NCBI RefSeq assembly: GCF_965248315.1
Contig: NZ_CBDFIX010000002.1
Location: forward strand, 4,340,001 to 4,404,000
DNA from: Ulvibacterium sp965248315
Lineage (GTDB): Bacteria; Bacteroidota; Bacteroidia; Flavobacteriales; Flavobacteriaceae
DNA: 64,000 nt
Direction: 5' to 3'
The position numbers and the translations under genes were made by a program. The number at the start of each line of letters is the position of its first letter. Position 1 is the first letter of the stretch. The notes under the pieces are model-generated. The model was not told the DNA's origin and searched no databases. It saw nothing but the letters and a program-made list of their open reading frames with translations. Shown piece by piece: positions 18,434-26,869 of this stretch.

Positions 18434-19621
18434 TTAATCCAATATCTTGGTTACCTGTCCGGCACCTACGGTTCTACCCCCTTCGCGAATGGCGAAACGA
18501 AGACCTACGCTCAAAGCGATAGTCTGAATCAATTCAACCGTTATTGTTAGGTTATCGCCAGGCATTACCATTTCTACTCCATCAGGAAGGGCAATGTTAC
18601 CAGTAACATCCGTTGTTCTTACATAGAATTGTGGACGATAGTTGTTATGGAATGGGGTATGACGCCCACCTTCTTCCTTCTTAAGGATATAGACTTCGGC
18701 CTCAAACTTGGCATGTGGTTTAACGGAACCTGGTTTGCAGATTACCATACCACGACTAATTTGGGACTTTTCGATACCTCTTAAAAGGATACCTACATTA
18801 TCGCCAGCTTCTCCTCTATCCAATATTTTACGGAACATTTCAACACCTGTGATAGTAGAAGTCAGCTTTTCAGCACCCATTCCGATAATCTCAACGGCAT
18901 CACCGGTATTTGCTATACCAGTCTCTATACGACCTGTAGCAACTGTACCACGACCTGTAATTGTAAATACATCTTCAACAGGCATCAAGAAATCCTTGTC
19001 AACATCCCTTTTTGGCAATTCGATCCAAGTATCTACCGCTTCCATCAATTCCATTACGGTGTCTACCCATTTTTGCTCACCATTTAAAGCACCCAAAGCA
19101 GAACCTGCAATTACAGGTCCATTATCACCATCGTACTCATAGAAAGAAAGTAATTCCCTTACTTCCATCTCAACCAATTCTATAAGTTCGTCATCATCTA
19201 CCATATCCACTTTGTTCATGAAAACCACAATCCTTGGAATACCTACCTGACGTCCTAAAAGAATGTGCTCACGAGTTTGCGGCATAGGCCCATCAGTAGC
19301 GGCAACAACCAATATGGCTCCATCCATTTGGGCTGCACCTGTAACCATGTTCTTTACATAATCCGCGTGACCTGGACAGTCCACATGTGCATAGTGACGG
19401 TTAGCCGTTTGATATTCCACGTGGGATGTATTGATAGTAATACCCCTTTCTTTCTCCTCAGGAGCGTTATCGATAGAATCGAAACTTCTAATTTCAGAAA
19501 GTCCTGCGTTTGCCAATACGGTTGTAATAGCGGCAGTCAATGTAGTTTTACCGTGATCTACGTGTCCAATAGTACCTATATTTAAGTGCGGTTTGGAACG
19601 ATCAAAAGTTTCCTTTGCCAT
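18434..19621 (-). CDS. tuf: Elongation factor Tu
   Basis: This 395-residue EF-Tu delivers aminoacyl-tRNA to the ribosome as a GTP complex. G1 is GHVDHGKTT (residues 19-27), G3 DCPGHADYV and G4 NKVD, and the whole three-domain structure is present. The C terminus GGRTVGAGQVTKILD is typical. It lies downstream of four tRNA genes in the same order as the E. coli tufB operon. Only one tuf copy is visible in this window. Confidence 0.99.
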   Translation of the reverse strand: MAKETFDRSKPHLNIGTIGHVDHGKTTLTAAITTVLANAGLSEIRSFDSIDNAPEEKERGITINTSHVEYQTANRHYAHVDCPGHADYVKNMVTGAAQMDGAILVVAATDGPMPQTREHILLGRQVGIPRIVVFMNKVDMVDDDELIELVEMEVRELLSFYEYDGDNGPVIAGSALGALNGEQKWVDTVMELMEAVDTWIELPKRDVDKDFLMPVEDVFTITGRGTVATGRIETGIANTGDAVEIIGMGAEKLTSTITGVEMFRKILDRGEAGDNVGILLRGIEKSQISRGMVICKPGSVKPHAKFEAEVYILKKEEGGRHTPFHNNYRPQFYVRTTDVTGNIALPDGVEMVMPGDNLTITVELIQTIALSVGLRFAIREGGRTVGAGQVTKILD

Positions 19622-19674
19622 TTTTAATGAATTTAATCTTAGTTATATATTAGTGTACAATTAATATTTTATTG

Positions 19675-19746
19675 AGCCAACGACGAGATTTGAACTCGTG
19701 ACCTCTTCCTTACCAAGGAAACGCTCTACCCCTGAGCTACGCCGGC
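19675..19746 (-). tRNA. tRNA-Thr (anticodon GGT)
   Basis: The gene is 72 nt with acceptor GCCGGCG/CGTTGGC containing two G-U pairs, and anticodon loop TTGGTAA. CCA is not encoded. It is the last of four tRNAs before tuf. Confidence 0.96.
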
Positions 19747-19760
19747 TTATAGGGTTTCTG

Positions 19761-19782
19761 GCCCGCCTGACCGTCGGGCAGG
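19761..19782. repeat. GC-rich palindromic spacer element between tRNA genes
   Basis: The element has CCCG/CGGG and CCTG/CAGG arms that allow two alternative foldings. It looks like a small interspersed repeat of the flavobacterial type, inserted between tRNA-Gly and tRNA-Thr(GGT). A genome count would be needed to prove it is multicopy. Confidence 0.5.
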
Positions 19783-19838
19783 TTCAAAGTTATAAGTTTC
19801 GGGTCTAAAACCACCAACGTTAACTCAGTCTTTCTGTG

Positions 19839-19911
19839 AGCGGGAGACCGGGTTCGAACCGGCGACATTCAGCTTGGAAGGCTGACGCTCTACCAACTGA
19901 GCTACTCCCGC
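19839..19911 (-). tRNA. tRNA-Gly (anticodon TCC)
   Basis: The gene is 73 nt with a perfect acceptor stem (GCGGGAG/CTCCCGC), anticodon stem TCAGC/GCTGA and loop CTTCCAA. CCA is not encoded. Confidence 0.97.
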
Positions 19912-19998
19912 AATATTGTTTCAATCCAAAATTTCAACTCGTTGTTCCCGTTTCCGGACAACGATAGCATCAAAAATAAGCCTCTTATGCCAATTTGG

Positions 19999-20080
<82 letters not shown>

Positions 20081-20104
20081 CTATCAATGTTTTAAGACCT
20101 TTTG

Positions 20105-20178
20105 AGCCGATGGAGGGACTCGAACCCACGACCTGCTGATTACAAATCAGCTGCTCTAGCCAGCTGAGCTACATCGGC
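20105..20178 (-). tRNA. tRNA-Thr (anticodon TGT)
   Basis: The gene is 74 nt with acceptor GCCGATG/CATCGGC, anticodon stem GCTGA/TCAGC and loop TTTGTAA. It is the first gene of the tRNA-tuf transcript. Confidence 0.97.
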
Positions 20179-20200
20179 CTTTTACCCCCTTTTTGCGCAT

Positions 20201-20227
20201 AAAAAAGTCCGCTATTTCTAACGGACT
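20201..20227 (-). terminator. Hairpin with T run after hpf, overlapping the tRNA-tuf promoter
   Basis: On the minus strand AGTCCG / CGGACT arms (plus 20206-20211 and 20222-20227) are followed by TTTTTTA. It fits a terminator for hpf. The tRNA-tuf -7 box lies immediately upstream, so the predicted start site falls at the hairpin. Confidence 0.65.
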
Positions 20228-20228
20228 G

Positions 20229-20257
20229 CAAATGTATATATTTATTTGTTTAATCAA
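20229..20257 (-). promoter_or_regulatory. Promoter of the tRNA-tuf operon
   Basis: On the minus strand TTG, an 18-nt spacer and TACATTTG match the Bacteroidota consensus (TTG-N19-TAnnTTTG). It lies about 50 bp before the first tRNA gene. A strong housekeeping promoter is expected here. Confidence 0.75.
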
Positions 20258-20279
20258 AACAAATTTTGGAAAATTTTAA

Positions 20280-20582
20280 TCAGGCATGAACCCGCAGTTT
20301 TTCCTTCCTTTTTTTTAGTTTTCTCTCCAGCGAACTACAGGCAGAATCTACTGCTTCCTCAAAGGATTTACACTGTTTTTTTATCATGAATTTATCCTTT
20401 GGCACATGCAGTATTATTTCTGCTATTTTGTTCTCCTTAGTACTTGTATTCTCCACTTTTAAATAAACATCCGAATGTATCACCTTATCGTAAAAAGTAT
20501 CCAATTTGTTCATTCGGTTTTGAATGAAATCCATTAATTCTCCGTTGGCATTAAAATTTACTGATTGCGTGTTTACTTTCAT
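20280..20582 (-). CDS. hpf: Ribosome hibernation promoting factor (short HPF/RaiA family)
   Basis: This 100-residue protein belongs to the HPF/YfiA family, which binds the 30S subunit and promotes inactive ribosomes in stationary phase. It has the family pattern MKVNTQSVNFNANGELMDFI, a central KVENTSTKENKIAEIILHVP beta strand pair and a basic C-terminal helix (ERKLKKRKEKLR). The length indicates the short form without the dimerising C-terminal domain. It lies between xerC and the tRNA-tuf operon, with a hairpin terminator after it. Confidence 0.9.
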   Translation of the reverse strand: MKVNTQSVNFNANGELMDFIQNRMNKLDTFYDKVIHSDVYLKVENTSTKENKIAEIILHVPKDKFMIKKQCKSFEEAVDSACSSLERKLKKRKEKLRVHA

Positions 20583-20732
20583 CTGTTCAAATTTTGTTGT
20601 TTTTTATAATTTTTAAACCTGTCCGATCCGTTTTGGCGCGTATAGTTTGCCATTGAACATTTCGGCCAACATCAAGATTTGTAATGACTTACTTCATAGG
20701 CATATTATTTTAAGATTGTATATTGATTTATG

Positions 20733-21623
20733 TTATTTCTTTCCTCTTGGATGAGCTGAAGCATGCACTTGCTTAAGTTCAGCAATACTATTGTGAGTAT
20801 ATACTTGTGTAGATGCCAAACTTGAATGACCCAAAAGCTCTTTTACCGAGTTTAAATCCGCACCTTTGTTCAATAAATGGGTCGCAAAGGTATGCCTTAA
20901 GATATGTGGACTCTTTTTTACCTTAGAGGACACCTTACTAAAATATCTATTTATTATTCTATAAACAAGGGTTTCATATATTTTGTTGCCTGTTTTCGAT
21001 AAAAAGACATAATCCTTGTCCATAATGGTATTCAGTGAATTCCTTTCATGAAAATAGGCAACAAACTGCTGCTTTGTTGAGGGGAGCAATGGAATAATGC
21101 GTTCTTTATTCCTTTTGCCTAAAACTTTAAGCGTATTTCCATCCAGGTCCAAATCTTCTATTTTCAGATGAATCAGTTCCGTTCTCCTTATGCCCGAAGT
21201 ATATAATAATTCAATTATTAATTTGTCCCGGATTCCTTCAAACCCCTCATCAAAAGGAATTTGCATCAACACTTTTATCATTTCATCCTCGGAAAAGGGA
21301 ACCTCAACTTTTTTAGAAGTTTTCAAAGCCTTATGTTTGGCCAAAGGGTTGGTATCGATATTTCCAGTTCTTTGTAGGAATTTGAAATATGCCTTCAAAG
21401 AGGCTACCTTTCTATTAATAGATCGGTTTGAAGTACCCAAATCTACTAAGCTTACTATCCAACCCCTGATCTCTTTATAGTCAACATTGTCACTGTCTTT
21501 TAGTCCATACTCGGACATACAAAATGAATTGAACGACTTGATGTCCCTTTCATAGGCGAGGACCGTATGATCGGAGTAGTTCTTTTCCAAATAGAGATAA
21601 TCAACGAAAGATTGGACGGACAT
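20733..21623 (-). CDS. xerC: Tyrosine recombinase XerC
   Basis: This 296-residue site-specific recombinase most likely resolves chromosome dimers at dif. It has an N-terminal SAM-like core-binding domain (1-90) and a catalytic domain with R146 (SGIRRTEL), K170, H240 and R243 (HILRHTFATHLL), H266 (LLGHSSL) and nucleophile Y275 (QVYTH). Its length and core-genome location argue against a phage integrase. A -7 box lies only 4 nt before the ATG, so the mRNA may be leaderless. Confidence 0.92.
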   Translation of the reverse strand: MSVQSFVDYLYLEKNYSDHTVLAYERDIKSFNSFCMSEYGLKDSDNVDYKEIRGWIVSLVDLGTSNRSINRKVASLKAYFKFLQRTGNIDTNPLAKHKALKTSKKVEVPFSEDEMIKVLMQIPFDEGFEGIRDKLIIELLYTSGIRRTELIHLKIEDLDLDGNTLKVLGKRNKERIIPLLPSTKQQFVAYFHERNSLNTIMDKDYVFLSKTGNKIYETLVYRIINRYFSKVSSKVKKSPHILRHTFATHLLNKGADLNSVKELLGHSSLASTQVYTHNSIAELKQVHASAHPRGKK

Positions 21624-21627
21624 GGAA

Positions 21628-21659
21628 CAAAGTTACTAATTCAACACCGATAGTAGCAA
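21628..21659 (-). promoter_or_regulatory. Promoter of xerC (likely leaderless)
   Basis: On the minus strand TTG, 21 nt and TAACTTTG lead straight into TTCCATG, the xerC start. The -33 element overlaps the T run of the rpsU terminator. Confidence 0.6.
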
Positions 21660-21691
21660 AAACAAAAAATCCCATTAAAAAATGGGATTTT
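21660..21691 (-). terminator. Intrinsic terminator after rpsU
   Basis: An 11-bp stem (AAAATCCCATT / AATGGGATTTT, plus 21666-21676 and 21681-21691) has a 4-nt loop. On the minus strand it is followed by TTGTTTTTG. It sits 28 bp after the rpsU stop. Confidence 0.85.
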
Positions 21692-21718
21692 CTTATATTG
21701 TACAATAGGGTTAAAAGT

Positions 21719-21913
21719 TTAGATATCTTCCTTATCCCTGAGGCCTTGTATGTATTGTGCCTTTTGAATCTGCTGCCTCCTTTCTACGGATGGCTTTGTA
21801 AATTGCTGTCGCTTACGCAACTGCCTCATTGTACCTGTCTTATCAAACTTACGCTTAAATCGCTTTAGCGCCCTATCTATATTTTCTCCTTCTTTTACTG
21901 GTATTATTAACAT
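21719..21913 (-). CDS. rpsU: 30S ribosomal protein bS21
   Basis: This 64-residue basic protein of the small subunit platform opens with MLIIPVKEGENIDRALKRFK and has the RQQFTKPSVERRQ segment, typical of bS21. In flavobacteria bS21 helps sequester the anti-Shine-Dalgarno end of 16S rRNA. This gene carries a near-perfect Shine-Dalgarno site 9 nt before its ATG, which fits autoregulation by bS21 supply. It has its own promoter and terminator. Confidence 0.96.
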   Translation of the reverse strand: MLIIPVKEGENIDRALKRFKRKFDKTGTMRQLRKRQQFTKPSVERRQQIQKAQYIQGLRDKEDI

Positions 21914-21920
21914 TGGCTAC

Positions 21921-21930
21921 AACCTCCTTT
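21921..21930 (-). promoter_or_regulatory. Strong Shine-Dalgarno site of rpsU
   Basis: On the minus strand AAAGGAGGTT precedes the rpsU ATG, with 9 nt between GGAGG and ATG. The other starts I checked in this window have A-rich leaders without such a site, so it is exceptional here. Confidence 0.88.
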
Positions 21931-21948
21931 CTTTAAAGTTTAGGATTG

Positions 21949-21980
21949 CAAATATAAAGGGAATAGTTGAGTTGTAACAA
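21949..21980 (-). promoter_or_regulatory. Promoter of rpsU
   Basis: On the minus strand TTG, a 21-nt spacer and TATATTTG fit the Bacteroidota consensus. The box lies 35 bp before the rpsU start codon, leaving room for the Shine-Dalgarno leader. Confidence 0.65.
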
Positions 21981-21982
21981 AA

Positions 21983-23146
21983 CTATTTCAAAATATTTTT
22001 TGCTATGACCACTTTCTGTATCTCGGTAGTACCTTCTCCTATGGTACAAAGTTTGGCATCCCTATAAAACTTTTCTACAGGAAAGTCCTTGGTATAGCCA
22101 TATCCACCATGTATCTGAAGGGCCTCATTGGCTACCTTAACGCACATCTCCGAGGCATACATCTTGGACATGGCACTCCACTGGGTCATTTCCCGACCCT
22201 CATTTTTTAGGAATGCGGCCTTATGAAGCAGTAGTTCCGAAGCTTCTATTTCAGTGACCATTTCGGCCAATTTGAAAGATATACCTTGAAATTGGCTTAT
22301 GGGCTTGCCAAACTGGACTCTTTCTTTGGAATATTTCAGAGCGGCCTCGTAGGCCCCTTTTGCTATTCCTAAGGATAAGGCACCAATGGAAATTCTTCCG
22401 CCGTCCAATATCTTCATGGACTGGACAAACCCTGCTCCTACTTCTCCCAATCTATTATCATCCGAGATAATGCAATTATCGAAAATTAGTTCAGCGGTCT
22501 CGCTTGCCCGCATCCCCAATTTGTTCTCCTTTTTTCCACTTGAAAAACCGGGTGTACCCTTTTCAACAAAAAAAGCGGTCATTCCTTGGCTATCCCCTTT
22601 TTCACCTGTTCTCGCTACTACTACTGCAATATCACCACTTATTCCGTGTGTGATAAAATTTTTTGCGCCGTTCAAAATCCAAGAATCCTTATCCTTTACC
22701 GCAGTAGTGGCCATTCCTGCCGCATCAGAGCCTGTGTTGTGTTCGGTAAGGCCCCAGGCCCCTATCCACTCTGCAGTAGCCAATCTAGGTAACCATCTTT
22801 GTTTTTGTTCCTCATTTCCGAAGGAAAGGATATGGTTGGTGCATAGCGAATTATGAGCGGCCACGGATAATCCTATTGAAGGGTCCACTTTGGAAATTTC
22901 CTCAATAATCGCTACATACTCATGATAGCCCAATCCAGAACCACCATATTGTTCAGGTACCAAAACTCCCATGAAACCCATTTCCCCTGCTTTCTTAAAA
23001 ACTTCTAAAGGAAAGGTTTGGGACTCGTCCCAATCCATAACATAGGGACGTATGTGTTGCTCGGCAAATTCCTTTGCCGAGGCCGCCACCATTCGCTGGG
23101 TTTCCGAAAAATCAAAACCTAAGGTAGACATTGTATCCGTAATCAT
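21983..23146 (-). CDS. Acyl-CoA dehydrogenase
   Basis: This 387-residue FAD-dependent acyl-CoA dehydrogenase catalyses the alpha,beta-dehydrogenation of acyl-CoA in fatty-acid or branched-chain amino acid breakdown. The FAD/substrate block GAWGLTEHNTGSDAAGM and the C-terminal IHGGYGYTKDFPVEKFYRDA with TIGEGTTEIQK are conserved. The family cannot be resolved to chain length from sequence alone. The ATG at 23144-23146 has an A-rich leader; an internal ATG five codons on (MSTLGFDF) is an alternative. It follows the HhH gene by 12 bp. Confidence 0.93.
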   Translation of the reverse strand: MITDTMSTLGFDFSETQRMVAASAKEFAEQHIRPYVMDWDESQTFPLEVFKKAGEMGFMGVLVPEQYGGSGLGYHEYVAIIEEISKVDPSIGLSVAAHNSLCTNHILSFGNEEQKQRWLPRLATAEWIGAWGLTEHNTGSDAAGMATTAVKDKDSWILNGAKNFITHGISGDIAVVVARTGEKGDSQGMTAFFVEKGTPGFSSGKKENKLGMRASETAELIFDNCIISDDNRLGEVGAGFVQSMKILDGGRISIGALSLGIAKGAYEAALKYSKERVQFGKPISQFQGISFKLAEMVTEIEASELLLHKAAFLKNEGREMTQWSAMSKMYASEMCVKVANEALQIHGGYGYTKDFPVEKFYRDAKLCTIGEGTTEIQKVVIAKNILK

Positions 23147-23158
23147 TCTAGCAATTTT

Positions 23159-24043
23159 TTATAGCGTCAAATATAATTTAATTCTGTCAATCTTGTCCGA
23201 TGGAAAATCTTCAATTTTGGTCAATTCGTCAAGAGAACCAATACCTCCGTTCATATTCCTATATTCTACTATATGGAGGGCAACCTTCTTTCTAAGATAC
23301 ACCAATTGAACCATCTCTTCTACGGAGGCCGTATTGATATTTATTTTCTTAATATCAGGTTTCTCTATGACCCTAAAACTTTTTAGGGCGATTTTGGCCA
23401 CATGGGAATCCAGTCCATATACATCAAATAATTGCTCATCTACCAAAAAGCCACCCAAACGATTTCTGAACTTTACTATGCGTTGCGATAGCTTATCTCC
23501 TATTCCATGTACGGATTTTAAGTCTTCAACGGTTGCCTTGTTCAAGTCTTTTATTGTAATTGTATTTTGTTCCTTTTCGGAGTTTTTTGGATTCTTGTTC
23601 CTTTCAACAGATTTATAATTGTTATTCTGTGTCCATTCCGGAAATCTAAAGTAAGATGAAATTATTGCCAGCAAGGAATCCGACACCAAAGTTACTTGCT
23701 GAAATTCTTCTGATGAGTTTACATATAGGTTTTGCTTTCGAAAAACGTGCAGTCGGTTTATTTCATCCACTGACATTCCCAAAGTATAACCCTTATAATC
23801 ATTTATAAAATTAGGATTAAAAGGGTACACTTTTACCGAATCCCCTTGCAATGCCTTTTCTTTTAAAACATCAACTTTTGACTGTAACCCGATGTCCGCT
23901 GAAAATGTACTTCTAGGTTTAGGTATGGGAAGATGCAGGAATAGTACGTACCCTGCTTGAAGAAGCAGTATAATGAGTAGCAAAAAGAAAACCCCGCTTC
24001 GCTCCCTTTTGTTGAACCTGAAGTGGGATTTAAAATCTTTCAA
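23159..24043 (-). CDS. Helix-hairpin-helix (ComEA-like) membrane protein
   Basis: This 294-residue protein has one N-terminal membrane span (GVFFLLLIILLLQAGYVLFL, about residues 17-36), a central linker and at least two ComEA-type helix-hairpin-helix units near the C terminus. These include DLNKATVEDLKSVHGIGDKL and ININTASVEEMVQLVYL. Such domains bind DNA without sequence specificity, and a periplasmic DNA-binding role like ComEA in uptake is possible. The same architecture is common and uncharacterised in flavobacteria. It sits between the AGCS symporter and acyl-CoA dehydrogenase genes. Confidence 0.85.
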   Translation of the reverse strand: MKDFKSHFRFNKRERSGVFFLLLIILLLQAGYVLFLHLPIPKPRSTFSADIGLQSKVDVLKEKALQGDSVKVYPFNPNFINDYKGYTLGMSVDEINRLHVFRKQNLYVNSSEEFQQVTLVSDSLLAIISSYFRFPEWTQNNNYKSVERNKNPKNSEKEQNTITIKDLNKATVEDLKSVHGIGDKLSQRIVKFRNRLGGFLVDEQLFDVYGLDSHVAKIALKSFRVIEKPDIKKININTASVEEMVQLVYLRKKVALHIVEYRNMNGGIGSLDELTKIEDFPSDKIDRIKLYLTL

Positions 24044-24053
24044 TGGGCGGTCT

Positions 24054-25649
24054 TTATTTTCCTAGTGCTTTTATGGCGTTGAGGTAGGTATTCAATTCTT
24101 CCCTTACCCTTGGGGCAAGAAGTACCAATCCAATCATATTTGGCACCATCATTGCAAAAATCATGGCATCTGAAAAACCGATGACCGACCCCAAACTTGC
24201 AGCAGCTCCGATGATTACAAAAATACAGAAGATTATCTTATAGGTATACTCGGTTCTCTTGCTTCTTCCAAAAAGATAGGCCCAACCCTGAAAACCATAA
24301 TAAGACCATGAAATCATAGTACTGAAGGCAAATAGGACCACGGCAATTGTCAGCACATATGGGAACCAGGAAATAACGGATTCAAAAGCTCCGGAAGTCA
24401 GTAATATGGCTTGGGAATCGTTTAAGGTTGCATTTGCGGCAGTAACATTTCCGGTAATTATCAAAACCAACGCCGTCATTGTACATACCACCACCGTATC
24501 CACGAATGGTTCCAATAAGGCCACCATGCCCTCTGAAGCAGGATATTTTGTTTTTACCGCGGAGTGGGCAATGGAAGCAGATCCCACACCAGCCTCGTTG
24601 GAAAATGCGGCACGCCGGAATCCCTGCACCAATACACCCACGGCTCCGCCAAGAACGCCCGTAGGACTGAATGCGCCATTGATAATTTGCATAAACGCGT
24701 CTCCGATCATATCGTACTTGGATATTAACACAAATAGGGAAGCTCCCACATAAATGACCACCATAAATGGAACAATTTTATCGGTGACTTTGGCTATCTT
24801 TTTGATACCTCCAATAATCACTATACCGACCAATATGGCCATCACTATACCGAACAACCACCCTTTTCCATACCAAAAGGATTGGTCCCCCCCCGTAATA
24901 TTCTCTACCAATTGGAAAGCCTGGTTTACTTGAAACATGTTTCCCCCACCGAAGGAACCACCTATTACGAAAACTGCGAACAAACCGGCTAAAACTTTTC
25001 CAAGTCCCTCTAGCCCCTTAGATTTTAAACCTTTCCGTAAATAATACATGGGACCTCCGTAGACCGTGCCATCAGATTCAATATCCCTATACTTTACACC
25101 TAGGGTGCATTCCACAAATTTTGAGGCCATGCCAAGGAGTCCGGCCACGATCATCCAAAAGGTAGCGCCAGCGCCACCAATAGATACGGCTATAGCTACC
25201 CCGGCAATATTTCCTAAACCAACGGTTGCTGAAAGTGCTGCGGTGAGTGCCTGAAAATGGGAGACTTCACCACTATGCCCTTCGACTGCCATGGTTTGCA
25301 GAACATCATCTCCCGGGGTGGGGTCTCCGGCCATGGAAAGAGGTTCATGATGATCCATCTCATCATATTTTCCCCGGACAATATTTATTGAGGTGAAAAA
25401 ACCTCTGAAATTGATAAGTTTGAAGTAAAAAGTGAAATAGGTCGCTCCGATTATCAAGGGAAACAAAACCCAATATACCTGTATCTCATCACTAAAGGGA
25501 ATTCGATAAAAAACAAAGTTCACGAACCAGCCTGTAGCACTCCCAAAAGCTTCATCTATTTTTTGATCTAATCCTTTCTCAACGGTTTCCTGCGCTAACG
25601 AAAATAAGGGCAATAAAAAAGCAATCAAGGAAATCGGCCGGTACTTCAT
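24054..25649 (-). CDS. Sodium:alanine symporter family protein (AGCS)
   Basis: This 531-residue inner-membrane transporter belongs to the alanine/glycine:cation symporter family. The family region GLGNIAGVAIAVSIGGAGAT and about ten hydrophobic spans are seen, together with FRRAAFSNEAGVGSASIAHS, which is typical of AGCS proteins. It has an N-terminal signal-like extension (MKYRPISLIAFLLPLFSLAQ) and a soluble stretch before the first AGCS span, as in many Bacteroidota members. Substrate is probably alanine or glycine with Na+. It precedes the HhH gene by 10 bp. Confidence 0.93.
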   Translation of the reverse strand: MKYRPISLIAFLLPLFSLAQETVEKGLDQKIDEAFGSATGWFVNFVFYRIPFSDEIQVYWVLFPLIIGATYFTFYFKLINFRGFFTSINIVRGKYDEMDHHEPLSMAGDPTPGDDVLQTMAVEGHSGEVSHFQALTAALSATVGLGNIAGVAIAVSIGGAGATFWMIVAGLLGMASKFVECTLGVKYRDIESDGTVYGGPMYYLRKGLKSKGLEGLGKVLAGLFAVFVIGGSFGGGNMFQVNQAFQLVENITGGDQSFWYGKGWLFGIVMAILVGIVIIGGIKKIAKVTDKIVPFMVVIYVGASLFVLISKYDMIGDAFMQIINGAFSPTGVLGGAVGVLVQGFRRAAFSNEAGVGSASIAHSAVKTKYPASEGMVALLEPFVDTVVVCTMTALVLIITGNVTAANATLNDSQAILLTSGAFESVISWFPYVLTIAVVLFAFSTMISWSYYGFQGWAYLFGRSKRTEYTYKIIFCIFVIIGAAASLGSVIGFSDAMIFAMMVPNMIGLVLLAPRVREELNTYLNAIKALGK

Positions 25650-25849
25650 AATGCGTATTTTTGGTGAGTTACTTTAACGTAAAGCCAGCAATATCTTAAA
25701 AATAATCAACCCAGTCAAATTAATGTCTGTATTGTACTAACGGTCAACCAGGCATTTTCTTACCATTGTATAATTATCCAAGGTCTTTCCTGGTTCAGAG
25801 ATCAGGCTTATTTTGCTAAAATCGGATGGAAAACTTCTTGGTTAGCATA

Positions 25850-26869
25850 CTAGGACGCTTCTATATGAAACATCTCGTTCAATTTTTGAATCTGTTCCGG
25901 CCTTCCCAATACAATCACCTTACTTTTAGGTTGCAGTTGCATATCCGCCTCTGGATTAATTATATATTTCCCATCCGGGTCTATATATCCTATAATGGTA
26001 CAGCCTGTTTTTCTTCTTAGGTCCAAGTCCCTAAGGGAATTGCAATCCACTTGATCGGCAAAATCCTCTATGGCAACCTCTTCAAGGTTGGTAGTATGCC
26101 GGCCTTCCATGGAGAGCTTATCCATAAAAGTGATAAGGTCTGGCATTACTACTAACGAGGCCATATGATCTCCACCGATCTTGTCCGGCATAATGACTTT
26201 ATTCGCCCCGCCGAGGGTTAACTTTTTTTGTGAAGCCACCTGCGAAGCCCTACTGATTATAAACAAATCCTTATTTAACTGACGTGCGCTAAGCACAACG
26301 AAGAGATTGGCCGCATCATCTGGTAAGGCCGCTATTAAATATTGTGCTCGCTCAATGCCTGCCTGATTCAATACTTCATCCTCATTGGCATCCCCTTCAA
26401 CGAAAAGGACTTCATCTTCATGTTTTTCAATAATTTCCTTATTCCTCTCAATGACCACAAAAGGGCGATTATAGGCTTTTAAACGTTCGGCAGCCTGCAT
26501 ACCATTGCGTCCAAAGCCACAAACAATAACATGATCTTTAAGGCTCTTGATCGTATTTCTCACTTTTTTCTTTTTTAGAATTTGCAACGAATTTCTGCTC
26601 AGTATATATTCCGTTATAACGGATAGTCCAAATGCAAATATGAAAACACTGGATACAATTAAAATTACGGTAAAAATCTTTCCTTCGATATCCATGGGCC
26701 GTACCTCCGAAAAACCAACCGTTGTTATGGTTATAATGGTCATGTAAAAGGCGTCTATCCAGGAATAATCGGAAACATACCTGTATCCCAAAATACCGAA
26801 GAGCAATACCGAGACCATTAGGAAGAGCGACAGATATATTTTGGAACGAAAAAGCTTTATCATAATCAA
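25850..26869 (-). CDS. Potassium channel protein with RCK/TrkA-N regulatory domain
   Basis: This 339-residue two-span K+ channel has TM1 (YLSLFLMVSVLLFGILGYRY), a pore loop with the selectivity filter TTVGFSE, TM2 (TVILIVSSVFIFAFGLSVIT), then a cytoplasmic RCK domain with the Rossmann motif VCGFGRNGMQAAERL. A TrkA-C-like domain ends the protein. This matches MthK-type channels gated by nucleotide or Ca2+. Its start overlaps the stop of a PspC-domain gene by 3-4 bp, so the two are translationally coupled. Confidence 0.93.
   Translation of the reverse strand: MIMIKLFRSKIYLSLFLMVSVLLFGILGYRYVSDYSWIDAFYMTIITITTVGFSEVRPMDIEGKIFTVILIVSSVFIFAFGLSVITEYILSRNSLQILKKKKVRNTIKSLKDHVIVCGFGRNGMQAAERLKAYNRPFVVIERNKEIIEKHEDEVLFVEGDANEDEVLNQAGIERAQYLIAALPDDAANLFVVLSARQLNKDLFIISRASQVASQKKLTLGGANKVIMPDKIGGDHMASLVVMPDLITFMDKLSMEGRHTTNLEEVAIEDFADQVDCNSLRDLDLRRKTGCTIIGYIDPDGKYIINPEADMQLQPKSKVIVLGRPEQIQKLNEMFHIEAS

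Noticed and set aside
20733..21623. xerC as a phage or island integrase
   Set aside because: The length, position beside rpsU and hpf, and lack of att repeats or cargo genes support the housekeeping XerC, although four tRNA genes lie nearby.
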